From the NCBI GenBank assembly GCA_033763555.1, contig JANRKK010000004.1:1-64000 (forward strand): a stretch of DNA of 64,000 nucleotides, given 5' to 3'. Origin of the DNA: JALYJG01 sp033763555 (GTDB lineage Bacteria; Pseudomonadota; Alphaproteobacteria; UBA9219). The first letter of the stretch is position 1, and every line of letters starts with the position of its first letter. The position numbers were made by a program, and so were the translations under genes. Positions 15,045-23,835 of this stretch are shown in pieces. Below the pieces are notes generated by a model that saw nothing but the letters and a program-made list of their open reading frames with translations, was not told the DNA's origin and made no database searches.

Positions 15045-16109
15045 TCAACGCAATGGCATGACGCGCTCGGGCTTGCGACGGTACACTCGTTCCGTGATCC
15101 GGCTATCGGCATGAGCCAATAATGACCGTGCGTGATCAAGCGTTTTTGCATCGCTGGCGCATTTGGCTCGCAAATCATGTTCCGTGAAACGCTCGGTGAC
15201 TTTTGTCTCTGTCATAACTCGTGTCATGAAGCGCTGCCACATGGAAGCCCAGCCAGGTGCTTCTCCCGTATCCTCGTTAAGATAACTCTCGCCTCGTTGT
15301 GTACAAAACAAGTAGGGAGATATATCGACCGGACGCGCAGCCTTTGCGATATTCACAGCTTCTTTAAGTTCCTCAGTCCATTCGTAAACAACTGGTTTGC
15401 CGCTTTTGTGAGTTGTGACTTTAATCCCTTCGTTATCAAGCGTAGAAATGCGCAACCTGAGCAAATCGCCACGTCGCATGCCGGTAAGAAGTTTAAGGCG
15501 GATATATGCCTGTATAGCCTGAACACTCCCCTTTTTGCGTACCGATGGAAGAGACAGACACTCAACAATTTCCCAATCTTCTATATACCTAGTTCTTGGT
15601 TTCTCTCCGGTAAGTCGTACTTCCCCCTTAAACGGGTGCCTGGCGATATAACCCCATTCTACAGCCTTGGTGAGAGCATGGGATAACACTGCAATCTCTC
15701 TTCGTGCCCGCACACGTGCATTTTGGTTGGTTGATTTTTTTGACTTACGTTTATCAATGTACTGATAGATATGCTGAGGTCTGATGCTCAATAGTGGGAC
15801 ATCCCCAAAGACGTTTCTCAATTGTGGAAGAGCCTCTTTATAGCCAGCCTGTGTCTTGGGTGCCTTGGTAGGAATGACCTGCAAGGCATAGCGATCCAGA
15901 AGCTGGCCGATATTGTTTCGCTTGTCCGTTGTTCCGATCCTGTCGGCCCATACGCGGTATGCTTCAGGCAAAGTCTTGCCGAGACGAAACAGTTTCTTCC
16001 CGTTCCAAAAGGCCTCCATTCCCGGTGGCACCTGAAAATAATAGGCCCCATGTGCAAGCCGCCATCGTGTCGGCAGGCCTTTGTTTTCAGGATTACGCGG
16101 TTTAGGCAT
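15045..16109 (-). CDS. Tyrosine recombinase/integrase (354 aa)
   Basis: This integrase has the DUF3596-like start (RWRLAHGAYYFQVPPGME), a core-binding domain and a catalytic domain. Visible catalytic residues are R in LLTGMRRGDLLRLR, H and R in FTEHDLRAKCAS, H in LLAHAD and Y in TERVYRRK. This is the pattern of integrases encoded directly after DUF4224 genes, and the DUF4224 gene here overlaps it by eight bases. It is the last of four recombination genes on the minus strand. It is a good candidate for the enzyme that recognises the tRNA-Arg site, but this is not shown. Confidence 0.92.
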   Translation of the reverse strand: MPKPRNPENKGLPTRWRLAHGAYYFQVPPGMEAFWNGKKLFRLGKTLPEAYRVWADRIGTTDKRNNIGQLLDRYALQVIPTKAPKTQAGYKEALPQLRNVFGDVPLLSIRPQHIYQYIDKRKSKKSTNQNARVRARREIAVLSHALTKAVEWGYIARHPFKGEVRLTGEKPRTRYIEDWEIVECLSLPSVRKKGSVQAIQAYIRLKLLTGMRRGDLLRLRISTLDNEGIKVTTHKSGKPVVYEWTEELKEAVNIAKAARPVDISPYLFCTQRGESYLNEDTGEAPGWASMWQRFMTRVMTETKVTERFTEHDLRAKCASDAKTLDHARSLLAHADSRITERVYRRKPERVMPLR

Positions 16110-16422
16110 TAAGCGCCTCCCAGTTTGGTTCGACCCTTTTCACTCTGACGTCCGGAGACACCCCATCCAGAAGTTTTTCGATGTGAGATTTCAGTACGAC
16201 CAGAGTGCCATCCGCTCTTGTTTTATGTTCGATCCCCATATAACGAAGAGCCCGCATTTGCGCCGATCTTTGTTGTTTTCCTGTCAGTTCGATAAGTTCT
16301 TCCGATGACAAAAACATGCGATCCACGGCATAATCCGTACAGGCAGACGAAACCCTCTGGCGCTTGTTGCCTTTGCGCCGTGGATGTGGCGTCGTGCGCG
16401 TGGGGTTACTACCTGTCGGCAT
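16102..16422 (-). CDS. DUF4224 small DNA-binding-like protein
   Basis: This 106-aa protein has the DUF4224 block FLSSEELIELTGKQQRSAQM (about 38-57) followed by RALRYMGIEHKTRADGTLVV. Such proteins accompany phage integrases and probably bind DNA as accessory or directionality factors. The start at 16422 follows GGGGAGG with five bases spacing; an upstream in-frame ATG would deepen the overlap with the preceding integrase gene. The basic Pro/Arg-rich N-terminus is unusual compared with the shorter phage versions. Confidence 0.85.
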   Translation of the reverse strand: MPTGSNPTRTTPHPRRKGNKRQRVSSACTDYAVDRMFLSSEELIELTGKQQRSAQMRALRYMGIEHKTRADGTLVVLKSHIEKLLDGVSPDVRVKRVEPNWEALNA

Positions 16423-17485
16423 AATCCTCCCCTTGGAGGGTGTGCTTTTTGACAACTGCGAGAATGTCGTTCAGCAGCCTGCTGGCTTCCAGATTGTTGG
16501 CCTGGATGTAGTAACGTTCCGTTGTCGAGAAATAACGATGGCCCAGCAACGGCGCTGCCATCCGCGCAAGATCGGCGGACACCATCGCCAGACTGGAAGC
16601 CGCACAATCCCTCAACATGTGAGGGTTTATAGGTTTTCCGAATAATTTCTTCGTCAGCCGCGTGATACGACTGTGCACGAAACCATTACCCAGCCTTGCT
16701 CCATACTGGTTCAGCCACAGCCGACCTGATATTTCGGCTTCGGGGAAAAGAGGACGAATTTTCTTCAAATAATGACCAAACCACCCTCGCAAATCATCCG
16801 GCACGAGAAATTCGATAGGTTGGTGGGTCTTGGTTTCATCAGCCGTAAAAGAGATCAGCCATCCATTCTCCACCTGCTTCAAATGCTTTCCCAGGGTAAT
16901 CGACGTGAAATTTCTCACCCGCATCGGCCTTGCGGCAAGAAGCGCAAGCATCAGGGCGTCCCGGTACTCGATGGCCTCTTCAAGGTCAGTAATTTCCGAT
17001 GATAAAGATCGTAGTTCTTTAATGGCAGCCGTATAGATGTCCTCGGTTGGTTGCATGCGGCCAAGTTTGTATCTTTGCGGCTTGGCCACACGCTGGACGC
17101 GGTTACACATATCCTGAAGCCAGCGCCAATTCTTTTCCGGACACATCGCTTGAATGGTTACTTTCAGGCCCACCAGCATGGACAGGCGTGTGCGTGGGGC
17201 CACAAGATTCTTTAGATGAAGGCCATATTCTTTGACCATTTCTGGCGTCACCCGGGACGCCGGGCTGTCTTCGGGATTTAAACATCCGCGCCATGCCAGA
17301 TAGCCAAGCCACCGGCCATATTGTTGCGCATTGGTTTGTTTGGTTCTCGGTCTCCAGCGATAGGCATGGCCGTTTTCATCAAAGAAATCGCCTGTTGTAA
17401 CCGCCTTTTCCCATGTCTCGCGGTCTTTGGCGGGCCATTCAAGAAGAGGGATAGACCGGCGGCTGTAGTCGTATGTTTTGGTCAT
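16409..17485 (-). CDS. Tyrosine recombinase (358 aa), second of a tandem pair
   Basis: This 358-aa protein has a tyrosine recombinase catalytic domain: R in AARPMRVRNF, H and R in PHMLRDCA, H in LLGHRYFS and Y in TERYYIQ. The arginine patch differs from the TGxRxxE form of phage integrases, as seen in recombinases of Tn554-like and GInt-like multi-recombinase elements. Its start overlaps the stop of the 578-aa recombinase by four bases, so the two are co-translated and probably act together. Confidence 0.88.
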   Translation of the reverse strand: MTKTYDYSRRSIPLLEWPAKDRETWEKAVTTGDFFDENGHAYRWRPRTKQTNAQQYGRWLGYLAWRGCLNPEDSPASRVTPEMVKEYGLHLKNLVAPRTRLSMLVGLKVTIQAMCPEKNWRWLQDMCNRVQRVAKPQRYKLGRMQPTEDIYTAAIKELRSLSSEITDLEEAIEYRDALMLALLAARPMRVRNFTSITLGKHLKQVENGWLISFTADETKTHQPIEFLVPDDLRGWFGHYLKKIRPLFPEAEISGRLWLNQYGARLGNGFVHSRITRLTKKLFGKPINPHMLRDCAASSLAMVSADLARMAAPLLGHRYFSTTERYYIQANNLEASRLLNDILAVVKKHTLQGEDYADR

Positions 17486-19218
17486 TGCCGACCCCTTTTT
17501 AGTTTGGGTTGTTCGTCGTTATCTCTTGCCTGAACGAGAAGGCGATCTAGATGCCTCCCGGCAGCTTTGGTCTCGGTGCCGAGATAGTGAGCCATAGTGG
17601 TTTCCAGGCTGGAATGTCCCAGTACCCGCGATACGGCTAGGTAGGCATCGGGGTTCTGCTCGACGGCGATTTTTGCGATGGCATGCCGTAGCAGATGCGG
17701 GTTCACGGTCAGGCCCGCATCCTTGCGAAGCCCATCTGTTATCGCGACATACATGGCATTTTTGGATCGCGCGTTGCCCTTCACGCCGGGGAAAAGATAC
17801 GCTCCCTCTGCACCGGGTAATCGGGGACGATAGTCGTTGATGAACCCACGAATTCTAGCTGCCGTTTCCTGCGGCAACTCAAATTCAAGTGGCCTGTCAG
17901 TTTTTGTAGTTTCTTCCCGGACGTATAAATGACACGGCCCAGAACGGGTTCCGGCCGACCAGTGAAAATCTTCTAATTGCAGTGATCTCAGAGTTCTGCT
18001 CCGCAGACCGGTATGTAGAAGGATACCGAGCGCTACTGCCCGTTCCATCCGTTTTGCCGCACGAAGGGGATTTTTCTCCTTTGCCGCTCTTACGGCTTGT
18101 TCCTCTGGGAACCGCAAAAGCCGTCCTACATTTCCGGGATCGTCGAATTGCCGGAGGCGTTCGCGGTTTCTGGCAGCCATTTGACGTCCGGTGCCGGGAT
18201 CAAGTTTGCGGCAAATTCTGTCCAACTCGGTCAAAACTTCTGGTTCAAATTTGCAATGATGCTTTGCGATATGGCGAAGGGCATTCGCCATATTATGAAG
18301 CCGTGTCGTCGTATGACCCTTTTGGCGCTCGAGAAAGAAACGTAGACCTGACCTAAACGGCTCCGGCTTTAACAAGTCTGCTATGGACGTTATGTCCTCT
18401 ACCTCCATATCTCCACGGGACACGAGCGCCGAAGCGAATTGACGAATTTGCAGGATACGATGATCGATGGTCGTTTGACGCAGCGCCCGGACAGGTGCGT
18501 CTTCATCAAGGGCATCGGAGTCTCGGACTTTCCGCACCCACTGCCCTACATCATCTTGAAAATTTTTAGGAAAAGCCGAAAGCGGCAAAGTTTGCGGCGT
18601 TGTTTTAAACGGCGACGACAGAACAATCTGCGGCCAGCCGGATACAGAACGTATGCAGCGGTTCCAGTTTGCAATCGTGTTTTTCAGAATGTTGCGCGGG
18701 TTTTTTACAATTTCCTCGGCCATGAGAGCCGTATGCAGCCCCAAGAGGGCTGCCTGCGAAACCTGCTCGGGTTTGATTTCCATGACCGCGGCGTAAGCAG
18801 CCAATCGGTAAAGCGCCTGCCGCTGGTAAGCCACCGGAATTCGGTCGAGAAGATTTTGCCACTCCGGCGCAATGCTTATACGGCGGGTTAATTGCCGAAC
18901 TGGGATGCCGTAGCGGCGTGTGACTTGTCCCACCAGGGCCCGGATATTGCGCAGGGTTTTCGGGGAAACCCTTAGCTTGGCCGGAGAAGCATCAAGGAAA
19001 AGCCCCCTGACCGCACCGGGTCTTGCCGAGATTTCAGAGAGCGGTTTACCGAACAGAGTCTCCACGCGGTGCAGCGCCGAAAGGATGTCGCGGCGTTGTA
19101 TTGGAGTCAGAGCCGCATCCTGAATGACCTTCGTCCTGACGTCAGCGAGACTGATTGATGCTTCCGTCTGAAAGGCAGCGCGACTTTGCTCCAGAAACTG
19201 GGGATCAATTTTGCTCAT
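17482..19218 (-). CDS. Large tyrosine recombinase (578 aa), first of a tandem pair
   Basis: At 578 aa this recombinase is much longer than a phage integrase, with about 330 residues before the catalytic domain. Catalytic residues are in GLRSRTLRSLQL (R), NPHLLRHAIAK (H, R), LGHSSLE (H) and MAHYLG (Y). The size and the four-base overlap with a 358-aa recombinase recall TnpB/TnpA of Tn554 (about 630 and 360 aa) and the GInt island integrases. The ATG follows AAGGAAAG. It opens the recombination operon behind the small excisionase-like gene at 19390. Confidence 0.88.
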   Translation of the reverse strand: MSKIDPQFLEQSRAAFQTEASISLADVRTKVIQDAALTPIQRRDILSALHRVETLFGKPLSEISARPGAVRGLFLDASPAKLRVSPKTLRNIRALVGQVTRRYGIPVRQLTRRISIAPEWQNLLDRIPVAYQRQALYRLAAYAAVMEIKPEQVSQAALLGLHTALMAEEIVKNPRNILKNTIANWNRCIRSVSGWPQIVLSSPFKTTPQTLPLSAFPKNFQDDVGQWVRKVRDSDALDEDAPVRALRQTTIDHRILQIRQFASALVSRGDMEVEDITSIADLLKPEPFRSGLRFFLERQKGHTTTRLHNMANALRHIAKHHCKFEPEVLTELDRICRKLDPGTGRQMAARNRERLRQFDDPGNVGRLLRFPEEQAVRAAKEKNPLRAAKRMERAVALGILLHTGLRSRTLRSLQLEDFHWSAGTRSGPCHLYVREETTKTDRPLEFELPQETAARIRGFINDYRPRLPGAEGAYLFPGVKGNARSKNAMYVAITDGLRKDAGLTVNPHLLRHAIAKIAVEQNPDAYLAVSRVLGHSSLETTMAHYLGTETKAAGRHLDRLLVQARDNDEQPKLKRGRQ

Positions 19219-19389
19219 CGGGACTTTCCTTTCTGGCCATTGACAGCCTCGGGATGACAGGCGTGGTCACCCCACCCAAATCGGGACATAGCACCTTTTT
19301 GGTTCTACGGCGTTCAGCCGGGTGCGTTGTCCCGAACTTAGATAACCAGTTGTACAGACGTGGAATTTTGTGGACATTAAGTGACAAGC

Positions 19390-19593
19390 TCATTGTCCCT
19401 TCCCAACTACTCGGTGACGGGTCTCATAAGCCTGAATGTCACGAACTAAGATCCGGATTTGTCTGCCAACTCTATAAGCAGGTAACTCACCACCCTGGAT
19501 TAATCGGCGAATGGTTTTTTCCGATACTTGACATCGGGCAGCCATCTGACCGACGGTTGCAGAATTCGCAGTAGGTGTTATCGGCTTTGTCAT
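19390..19593 (-). CDS. Excisionase-family HTH protein
   Basis: This 67-aa protein has the SinI/Xis-like HTH_17 fold: VGQMAARCQVSEKTIRRLIQ, then GGELPAYRVGRQIRI and DIQAYE. It lies 171 bp upstream of the 578-aa recombinase on the same strand. It is probably the directionality factor or regulator of the recombination genes. The 171-bp gap may hold the promoter for the recombinase operon. Confidence 0.85.
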   Translation of the reverse strand: MTKPITPTANSATVGQMAARCQVSEKTIRRLIQGGELPAYRVGRQIRILVRDIQAYETRHRVVGKGQ

Positions 19594-19676
19594 GGCCTTT
19601 GTTGTGCCATGCGACTCAGAGCTAAAAAACTTATCTAGTTTTATATTTCAAACCTTCACGAAGATGGTTTGTACAA

Positions 19677-20363
19677 TTATATAATTCGATATCGTCCAAG
19701 TGCCTTCAAAACTGATGCATGAGACCTTACAATTCCCACAATCTCCATACATACCTGCACAAAACAGCCCAGCGCCTTCTTTTCACCCCTTTTTCCAGTA
19801 TAGGGGCCAGCTATGTTGTACCGATCATAGAGGGACTTAACGTCGGACAAAAACATCTTTAACGCTTCATCTTGTTCGCGCAACGCACCGCCCCTCTTAC
19901 CTGCGTCTCTTTTCTTGCCAGGCTTTTTTATGTCAAAACTTTTTGCACGATGCTTGGAAATGACGCCAAGCATCGTGACAAGCCTCAAACCTTCTTCAAG
20001 GTACATATCCAGGTCTTTTTGTGATGGATATTTTCGTTGTCCTGGGTAAATGCGCCTATACCGCTTAATCATCAGTTCATAGACACCACTTTTTAAATTG
20101 CTAATGAGCCATTCATCATCTTCGTTGGAGGGAATAAACCCCTTGTTCTTAAAGCAAAGAGATTTCAAGAGCGCACGACAATGAGCCTCAATGCCATAAA
20201 ATCTATCCTTAGCAATGCTGGGGGCTATTTTATATTCCATTAAACTATAGTGGTCTTTATCTCTGGAAAGGTTGTTTAACTCCCGTCGCAGTGCAGTTTT
20301 TTGTCGTTCACCCGACACCTTTAAAATAGCGATGGCTTGATTGATAAGAGGTGAAGAGCGCAT
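19677..20363 (-). CDS. Hypothetical protein, basic and helical
   Basis: I do not recognise this 228-aa protein. It is Lys/Arg-rich and mostly helical, without a signal peptide or membrane segment. A basic loop KKPGKKRDAGKRGGALREQDE (about 146-165) splits it into two helical halves. The ATG follows an AGAAG ribosome site. It lies upstream of the excisionase gene and in the same direction, so it may belong to the recombination module as an accessory DNA-binding factor, but nothing in its sequence proves this. Confidence 0.7.
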   Translation of the reverse strand: MRSSPLINQAIAILKVSGERQKTALRRELNNLSRDKDHYSLMEYKIAPSIAKDRFYGIEAHCRALLKSLCFKNKGFIPSNEDDEWLISNLKSGVYELMIKRYRRIYPGQRKYPSQKDLDMYLEEGLRLVTMLGVISKHRAKSFDIKKPGKKRDAGKRGGALREQDEALKMFLSDVKSLYDRYNIAGPYTGKRGEKKALGCFVQVCMEIVGIVRSHASVLKALGRYRII

Positions 20364-20542
20364 GGCAACTTCTTTTTGTTAAATTCTTCGAATAACATTA
20401 TAGCCTAACATCAATATCTTCAATGACTACATTCGCATATTACCCTCGGCCCACGCGCATCTGTAACTGGTTCCGAGGGCACCATTTTTGAGAGGTTTTA
20501 GCGTAGCTTTTGCCGTATTCGTCAGGGTGCTATAAAGGGTAC

Positions 20543-21010
20543 ATGGACGAAATAATCGCTAAACTGAAATCAGCCAAAGAATGTGAGGCGTTCGAAAAAA
20601 ACGCTCTCAATCTGAAACGGGATGATCTGGCTGTTGCTGCTCGTAAACGTGCTCTTGAGTTCAAGGCGCAGGAATACGGCGTAAAATCCAATGCCGAGAA
20701 AGAGTGCCTCGCCGCTGTATATGCCTATGAACGAGTGCTTTCGGCTAAGAAAGGCAAAAGGCAACCGGCACATCGCACATGGCAGATGATTAAACGGCAC
20801 GGCATTCTGGGTGGGGTTGAACGTGCAGTTAATCGCCCCAACGAAACAATGGGCTATACTTCTCTCATTGAGATGGGGCTTCAGGACTACGCTTTTGAAG
20901 CCGTAGTTTTGCGTTATCCAAGTTTGTTCTCACCACAAGCCGTAGAACGGTCACAAGCGCGTATCAATGAATGGAAAAGCCAATCTCTTACCATTGAGAC
21001 CTGTGATTAA
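20543..21010 (+). CDS. Hypothetical cytoplasmic protein
   Basis: This 155-aa protein begins MDEIIAKLKSAKECEAFEKN and has the later block RTWQMIKRHGILGGVERAVN followed by a segment ending EMGLQDYAFEAVVLRYP. I recognise the pattern as a recurrent uncharacterised proteobacterial family but cannot give a function. It looks soluble and helical. The start at 20543 is preferred to an upstream ATG because of sequence conservation from MDEI onward. Its 3' end overlaps the next gene by 44 bp in another frame. Confidence 0.65.
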   Translation: MDEIIAKLKSAKECEAFEKNALNLKRDDLAVAARKRALEFKAQEYGVKSNAEKECLAAVYAYERVLSAKKGKRQPAHRTWQMIKRHGILGGVERAVNRPNETMGYTSLIEMGLQDYAFEAVVLRYPSLFSPQAVERSQARINEWKSQSLTIETCD

Positions 21011-21485
21011 CGCATTGGCCAAGCATCCGGTTCTTTCCGCGATAGTAACCTTCTTCATTTTAAGGATAGCAGGCTCGCCCCTTATCCTGCCGACAACCTG
21101 TCGTGACGGCTCACATTCATCGTCCATAGGCAGACAAGGGGCTTGCTCATGGCACGGTGGCATTGGAACCAATTGGTCTGCACTCTTAGTTACCATTGTA
21201 AGTGCCGCAGCCGCTTTTGCCTTATGGAGTTTTTTAGAAAATAAAAACGAACAAAAACGAAAACATGATCGAGAAATGGCCAAGATAAGGCAAGCGGAAA
21301 TGGAAAAAGCGATCAAAGAAGATGCCGACCAAAAGGGTGTAGCGTGCCCTAAATGCGGTTTCCCATTGCGTACTCGAATTGCCCGACGCGGACGCTATAA
21401 GGGGAAGGAATTTTGGGGATGTAGTCGCTATCCATCTTGTGATGGAATGAAACCATTTGCTGACGTCAAGCAAGTTGAGCCATAA
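20967..21485 (+). CDS. Membrane protein with DUF3761-like segment and topoisomerase-type zinc finger
   Basis: This 172-aa protein combines two unrelated pieces. Between two membrane helices (about 21-42 and 69-90) lies CRDGSHSSSIGRQGACSWHG (45-64), which resembles the DUF3761 motif (Cys...Cys, His-Gly-Gly). After a charged helix (91-122) comes a C4 zinc finger like those at the end of type IA topoisomerases (C127, C130, C152, C158; FWGCSRYPSCDG). The topology puts DUF3761 outside and the finger in the cytoplasm. Such fingers also occur with restriction-like and nuclease proteins. Function is unknown; it may contact nucleic acid near the membrane. Confidence 0.7.
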   Translation: MNGKANLLPLRPVINALAKHPVLSAIVTFFILRIAGSPLILPTTCRDGSHSSSIGRQGACSWHGGIGTNWSALLVTIVSAAAAFALWSFLENKNEQKRKHDREMAKIRQAEMEKAIKEDADQKGVACPKCGFPLRTRIARRGRYKGKEFWGCSRYPSCDGMKPFADVKQVEP

Positions 21486-21495
21486 GAATTCTATT

Positions 21496-23436
21496 TTATG
21501 GCCTGGAACACGCCTCAACGTATCCCACGATGGAATCCGGCGTAGTTTTCACTACGCTAAACTGCTTGCACCCACGCCTATTTCTCTCAATCTGAATGAC
21601 TGTGCCTCGCTCGCCAGTATTGCTGTTCGCCCAGCGAACGGGATACTGTTGATCGCCATTAGAATATGCGAAGGCGATTGCAGAGCGCACAAAAGGCCAG
21701 TCTGACTCTGCAATCACATTCGTCAAACTATCTGGAAATCCTAACCTTTCTTCACTCACTGCTTTTTCTGTTAGGTGGACAACCAAGGTATCCGGGGAAC
21801 GTATTTCAACAAAAGCCGACTTTACTTCCGGTAGAGCAGATATGCGAGTTTGAATAGTGCCTGTATTCACCAGCGACATCGGGATACCTGCATTTAGGTC
21901 AATTGCTTGAGCAAGACTCTCGTTTGAAGTGCGCACTCTACCCTCTATTATAATGTTTCTGAGGATGGCTCGGTCGTCAGAGTCAAAATTACTTACTTGT
22001 GTATTATCTCTTGGGTTCGGCCAGACTACTTTTGGCCCATTTATCCGATGTAATTCTTCCGCCCCACGAATCAAAAGGTTGTTTATGTCCTTATCCTCTT
22101 CATTCGCTGCCGGTGATAAAGGACGTGTGGCGCGGAAGTGCAGCACTTCGTCCGTGTGCATCCATGCAACCCACATATCCTTATTGGTAATGTCAATGAC
22201 GATTGTGCCTCCGTTTCCGCAAGAGTGTGGAACGCAACCCGTGGCCATCAGATAGCGGCCATCCTTGATTGTAAGGCCGCCCGACACGCCCATAGTGTCT
22301 CGCGCTCTTGCAAAATCATCGCCCAGCAATTTCGCTAACGCAGGGCGTAAGGACGATTGTTCGTTAAAGAGCGAATCCGGATGCTGATTTGCGTAAGCCA
22401 ATATACTTTTGTCGAAATCAGCTTCCCTGTAGAGAGCATGATATTTGCGGTCATAAATATATGTAGATGAAACCAGATCGCCCATTTTGTTCTTCGCGCA
22501 TGATTTGCTATCAAATCTAACTGCGTTGGATTCGTATTTTATCTTCAGGCTTTCATCATTTGGGGAATCCGATGCCACGCAAAAACCTTCCACCACCACT
22601 GGCGGCGCAACCGTTAAGTCAACGATTGTAATGTTTGACTGCCAGCATGAACTGCCGCCGCACGTGTCTTTTATGAGAACGATGTTTGGCCAAAATTTGT
22701 ATGGCAAGACCCTGTAAATATCCACATGATCGTTCTCAACAATTTTCCTGTCGTTTAGATAAGCTGAATCTGCGTATGTGCCATTTGAATCCTTCCCGTG
22801 AATCCTGATGATGTTCTTTCCCGAAGATACCTCATCTTCAATGTTGGCAGCCTCATGTCTCGGTGCAGTCGGCGCTTGTTTTTTTGATGAAGAAAATTCG
22901 CTTTGTTTCGCTGAGCCTTTATTTTGTTCGACCATATATTTCTTCGCATCTTCATCAAAAACAATTCGCTTCACTATCCAGTGAAGGTTCTCGAAGGCCA
23001 TTACCATTCTTGATTTTCCATCGTCACCCAGCCATATCGAGAATTCTGTCAGGCCTGTGAAAGATGTTTTAAAAACGATCAAATTTGCTTTTTGCCAGTC
23101 GTTCTCTTCCATTCTGTGCTTAACGACAGCAATCAAACTTGATGCCGAGATATTCTCGGCGATCTGATTGACGACAGCCGGGCCGAGCACAAGTGCCAAA
23201 CCCTTGGCAAAGTCATTTTCCTCGCTGGCTACATGCTCACTATATGCGGCCATCATATCTGCCTTGAGGCCATTTTTAACAGATGGCCAATCAATATACT
23301 TTTCCAGTCGAACAACATCCTGGTCTTGAATGGCCGATTTAAGGGAGTGAAGCTGCCAGTACGGAGAAATAAAATATAACGCCAATAAAACTGCTGGCGG
23401 AATCAGGTATTTCTTGGCCGTCTTTTTATCCATCAT
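21496..23436 (-). CDS. Mosaic envelope protein: DUF2939, Ivy-like and POTRA-like domains
   Basis: This 646-aa protein has an N-terminal membrane anchor (about 10-28) and a DUF2939 domain (to about 165). A central region contains CVPHSC (401-406) with following GTIVIDITNKDMWVAWM, resembling the CKPHDC loop of Ivy-type lysozyme inhibitors. Residues about 490-560 look like a POTRA domain of the FtsQ type (IIIEGRVRTSNESLAQAI, then LPEVKSAFVEIRSPDTL), and the C-terminus (RWANSNTGERGTVIQIE) resembles a surface-antigen repeat. The order suggests an inner-membrane protein with a periplasmic chain. This combination is not one I know. Domain calls are by eye and the Ivy and POTRA calls are tentative. 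Confidence 0.6.
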   Translation of the reverse strand: MMDKKTAKKYLIPPAVLLALYFISPYWQLHSLKSAIQDQDVVRLEKYIDWPSVKNGLKADMMAAYSEHVASEENDFAKGLALVLGPAVVNQIAENISASSLIAVVKHRMEENDWQKANLIVFKTSFTGLTEFSIWLGDDGKSRMVMAFENLHWIVKRIVFDEDAKKYMVEQNKGSAKQSEFSSSKKQAPTAPRHEAANIEDEVSSGKNIIRIHGKDSNGTYADSAYLNDRKIVENDHVDIYRVLPYKFWPNIVLIKDTCGGSSCWQSNITIVDLTVAPPVVVEGFCVASDSPNDESLKIKYESNAVRFDSKSCAKNKMGDLVSSTYIYDRKYHALYREADFDKSILAYANQHPDSLFNEQSSLRPALAKLLGDDFARARDTMGVSGGLTIKDGRYLMATGCVPHSCGNGGTIVIDITNKDMWVAWMHTDEVLHFRATRPLSPAANEEDKDINNLLIRGAEELHRINGPKVVWPNPRDNTQVSNFDSDDRAILRNIIIEGRVRTSNESLAQAIDLNAGIPMSLVNTGTIQTRISALPEVKSAFVEIRSPDTLVVHLTEKAVSEERLGFPDSLTNVIAESDWPFVRSAIAFAYSNGDQQYPVRWANSNTGERGTVIQIERNRRGCKQFSVVKTTPDSIVGYVEACSRP

Positions 23437-23599
23437 ACTTGCGACTCAACTGTTGCGCTAAGAACCTGAGCAAACCCAAGCATACAATTTAACCACGTAC
23501 AATATGGGGCTTAGCGGCCTGATTTTTACGGTCGGGATCGGACTTACACCAGCTATAGGCTGTTAAAAATAGGATTGCCTTTCCGCATTTCTGCCTTCA

Positions 23600-23806
23600 T
23601 TCTATCCGGCGAAGGCAGGGAATTCCTGCCTTTGGGGTGTGATGACCTCATGGTTAGCGGTACGAGCGTTGCCGTTACAACGCTGCCTTTCGTCCTACGG
23701 GCCGGGAGGCGGCGGTTATGTCCAAGCCTCACGGCCAAAGGCCGTCGCAATCGTCTAACCACGATTCATCAACTCCCGTGCCCACCAGAGGATTGCCCTC
23801 TGGTTG
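23600..23806 (+). ncRNA. Structured RNA candidate resembling HEARO/omega RNA, no IscB gene
   Basis: A run of perfect hairpins lies in about 200 nt: AAGGCAGG/CCTGCCTT (23612-23632), GGGGT/ACCTC (with one G-T pair, 23634-23649), AGCGTT/AACGCT (23665-23684), ACGGCC/GGCCGT with loop AAA (23731-23745) and ACCAGAGG/CCTCTGGT (23784-23804). TGGTTAG (23651-23657) can also pair with CTAACCA (23755-23761), enclosing two of the hairpins. The order and phrases such as CCTCACGGC...GCCGTCGCAAT recall, from memory, HEARO (omega) RNAs of IscB systems. No IscB or IsrB gene follows. The family name is tentative; the structure is not. Confidence 0.5.
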
Positions 23807-23835
23807 GCTGCTGTATGCAAGCTGGGGAGATGATG

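Noticed and set aside
20447..20485. tRNA-like 3' end (GAGGGCACCATTTTT) before the 155-aa gene
   Set aside because: It ends like a tRNA with CCA but has no T arm or matching acceptor strand nearby, so it is not a tRNA and only weakly suggests an old attachment site.
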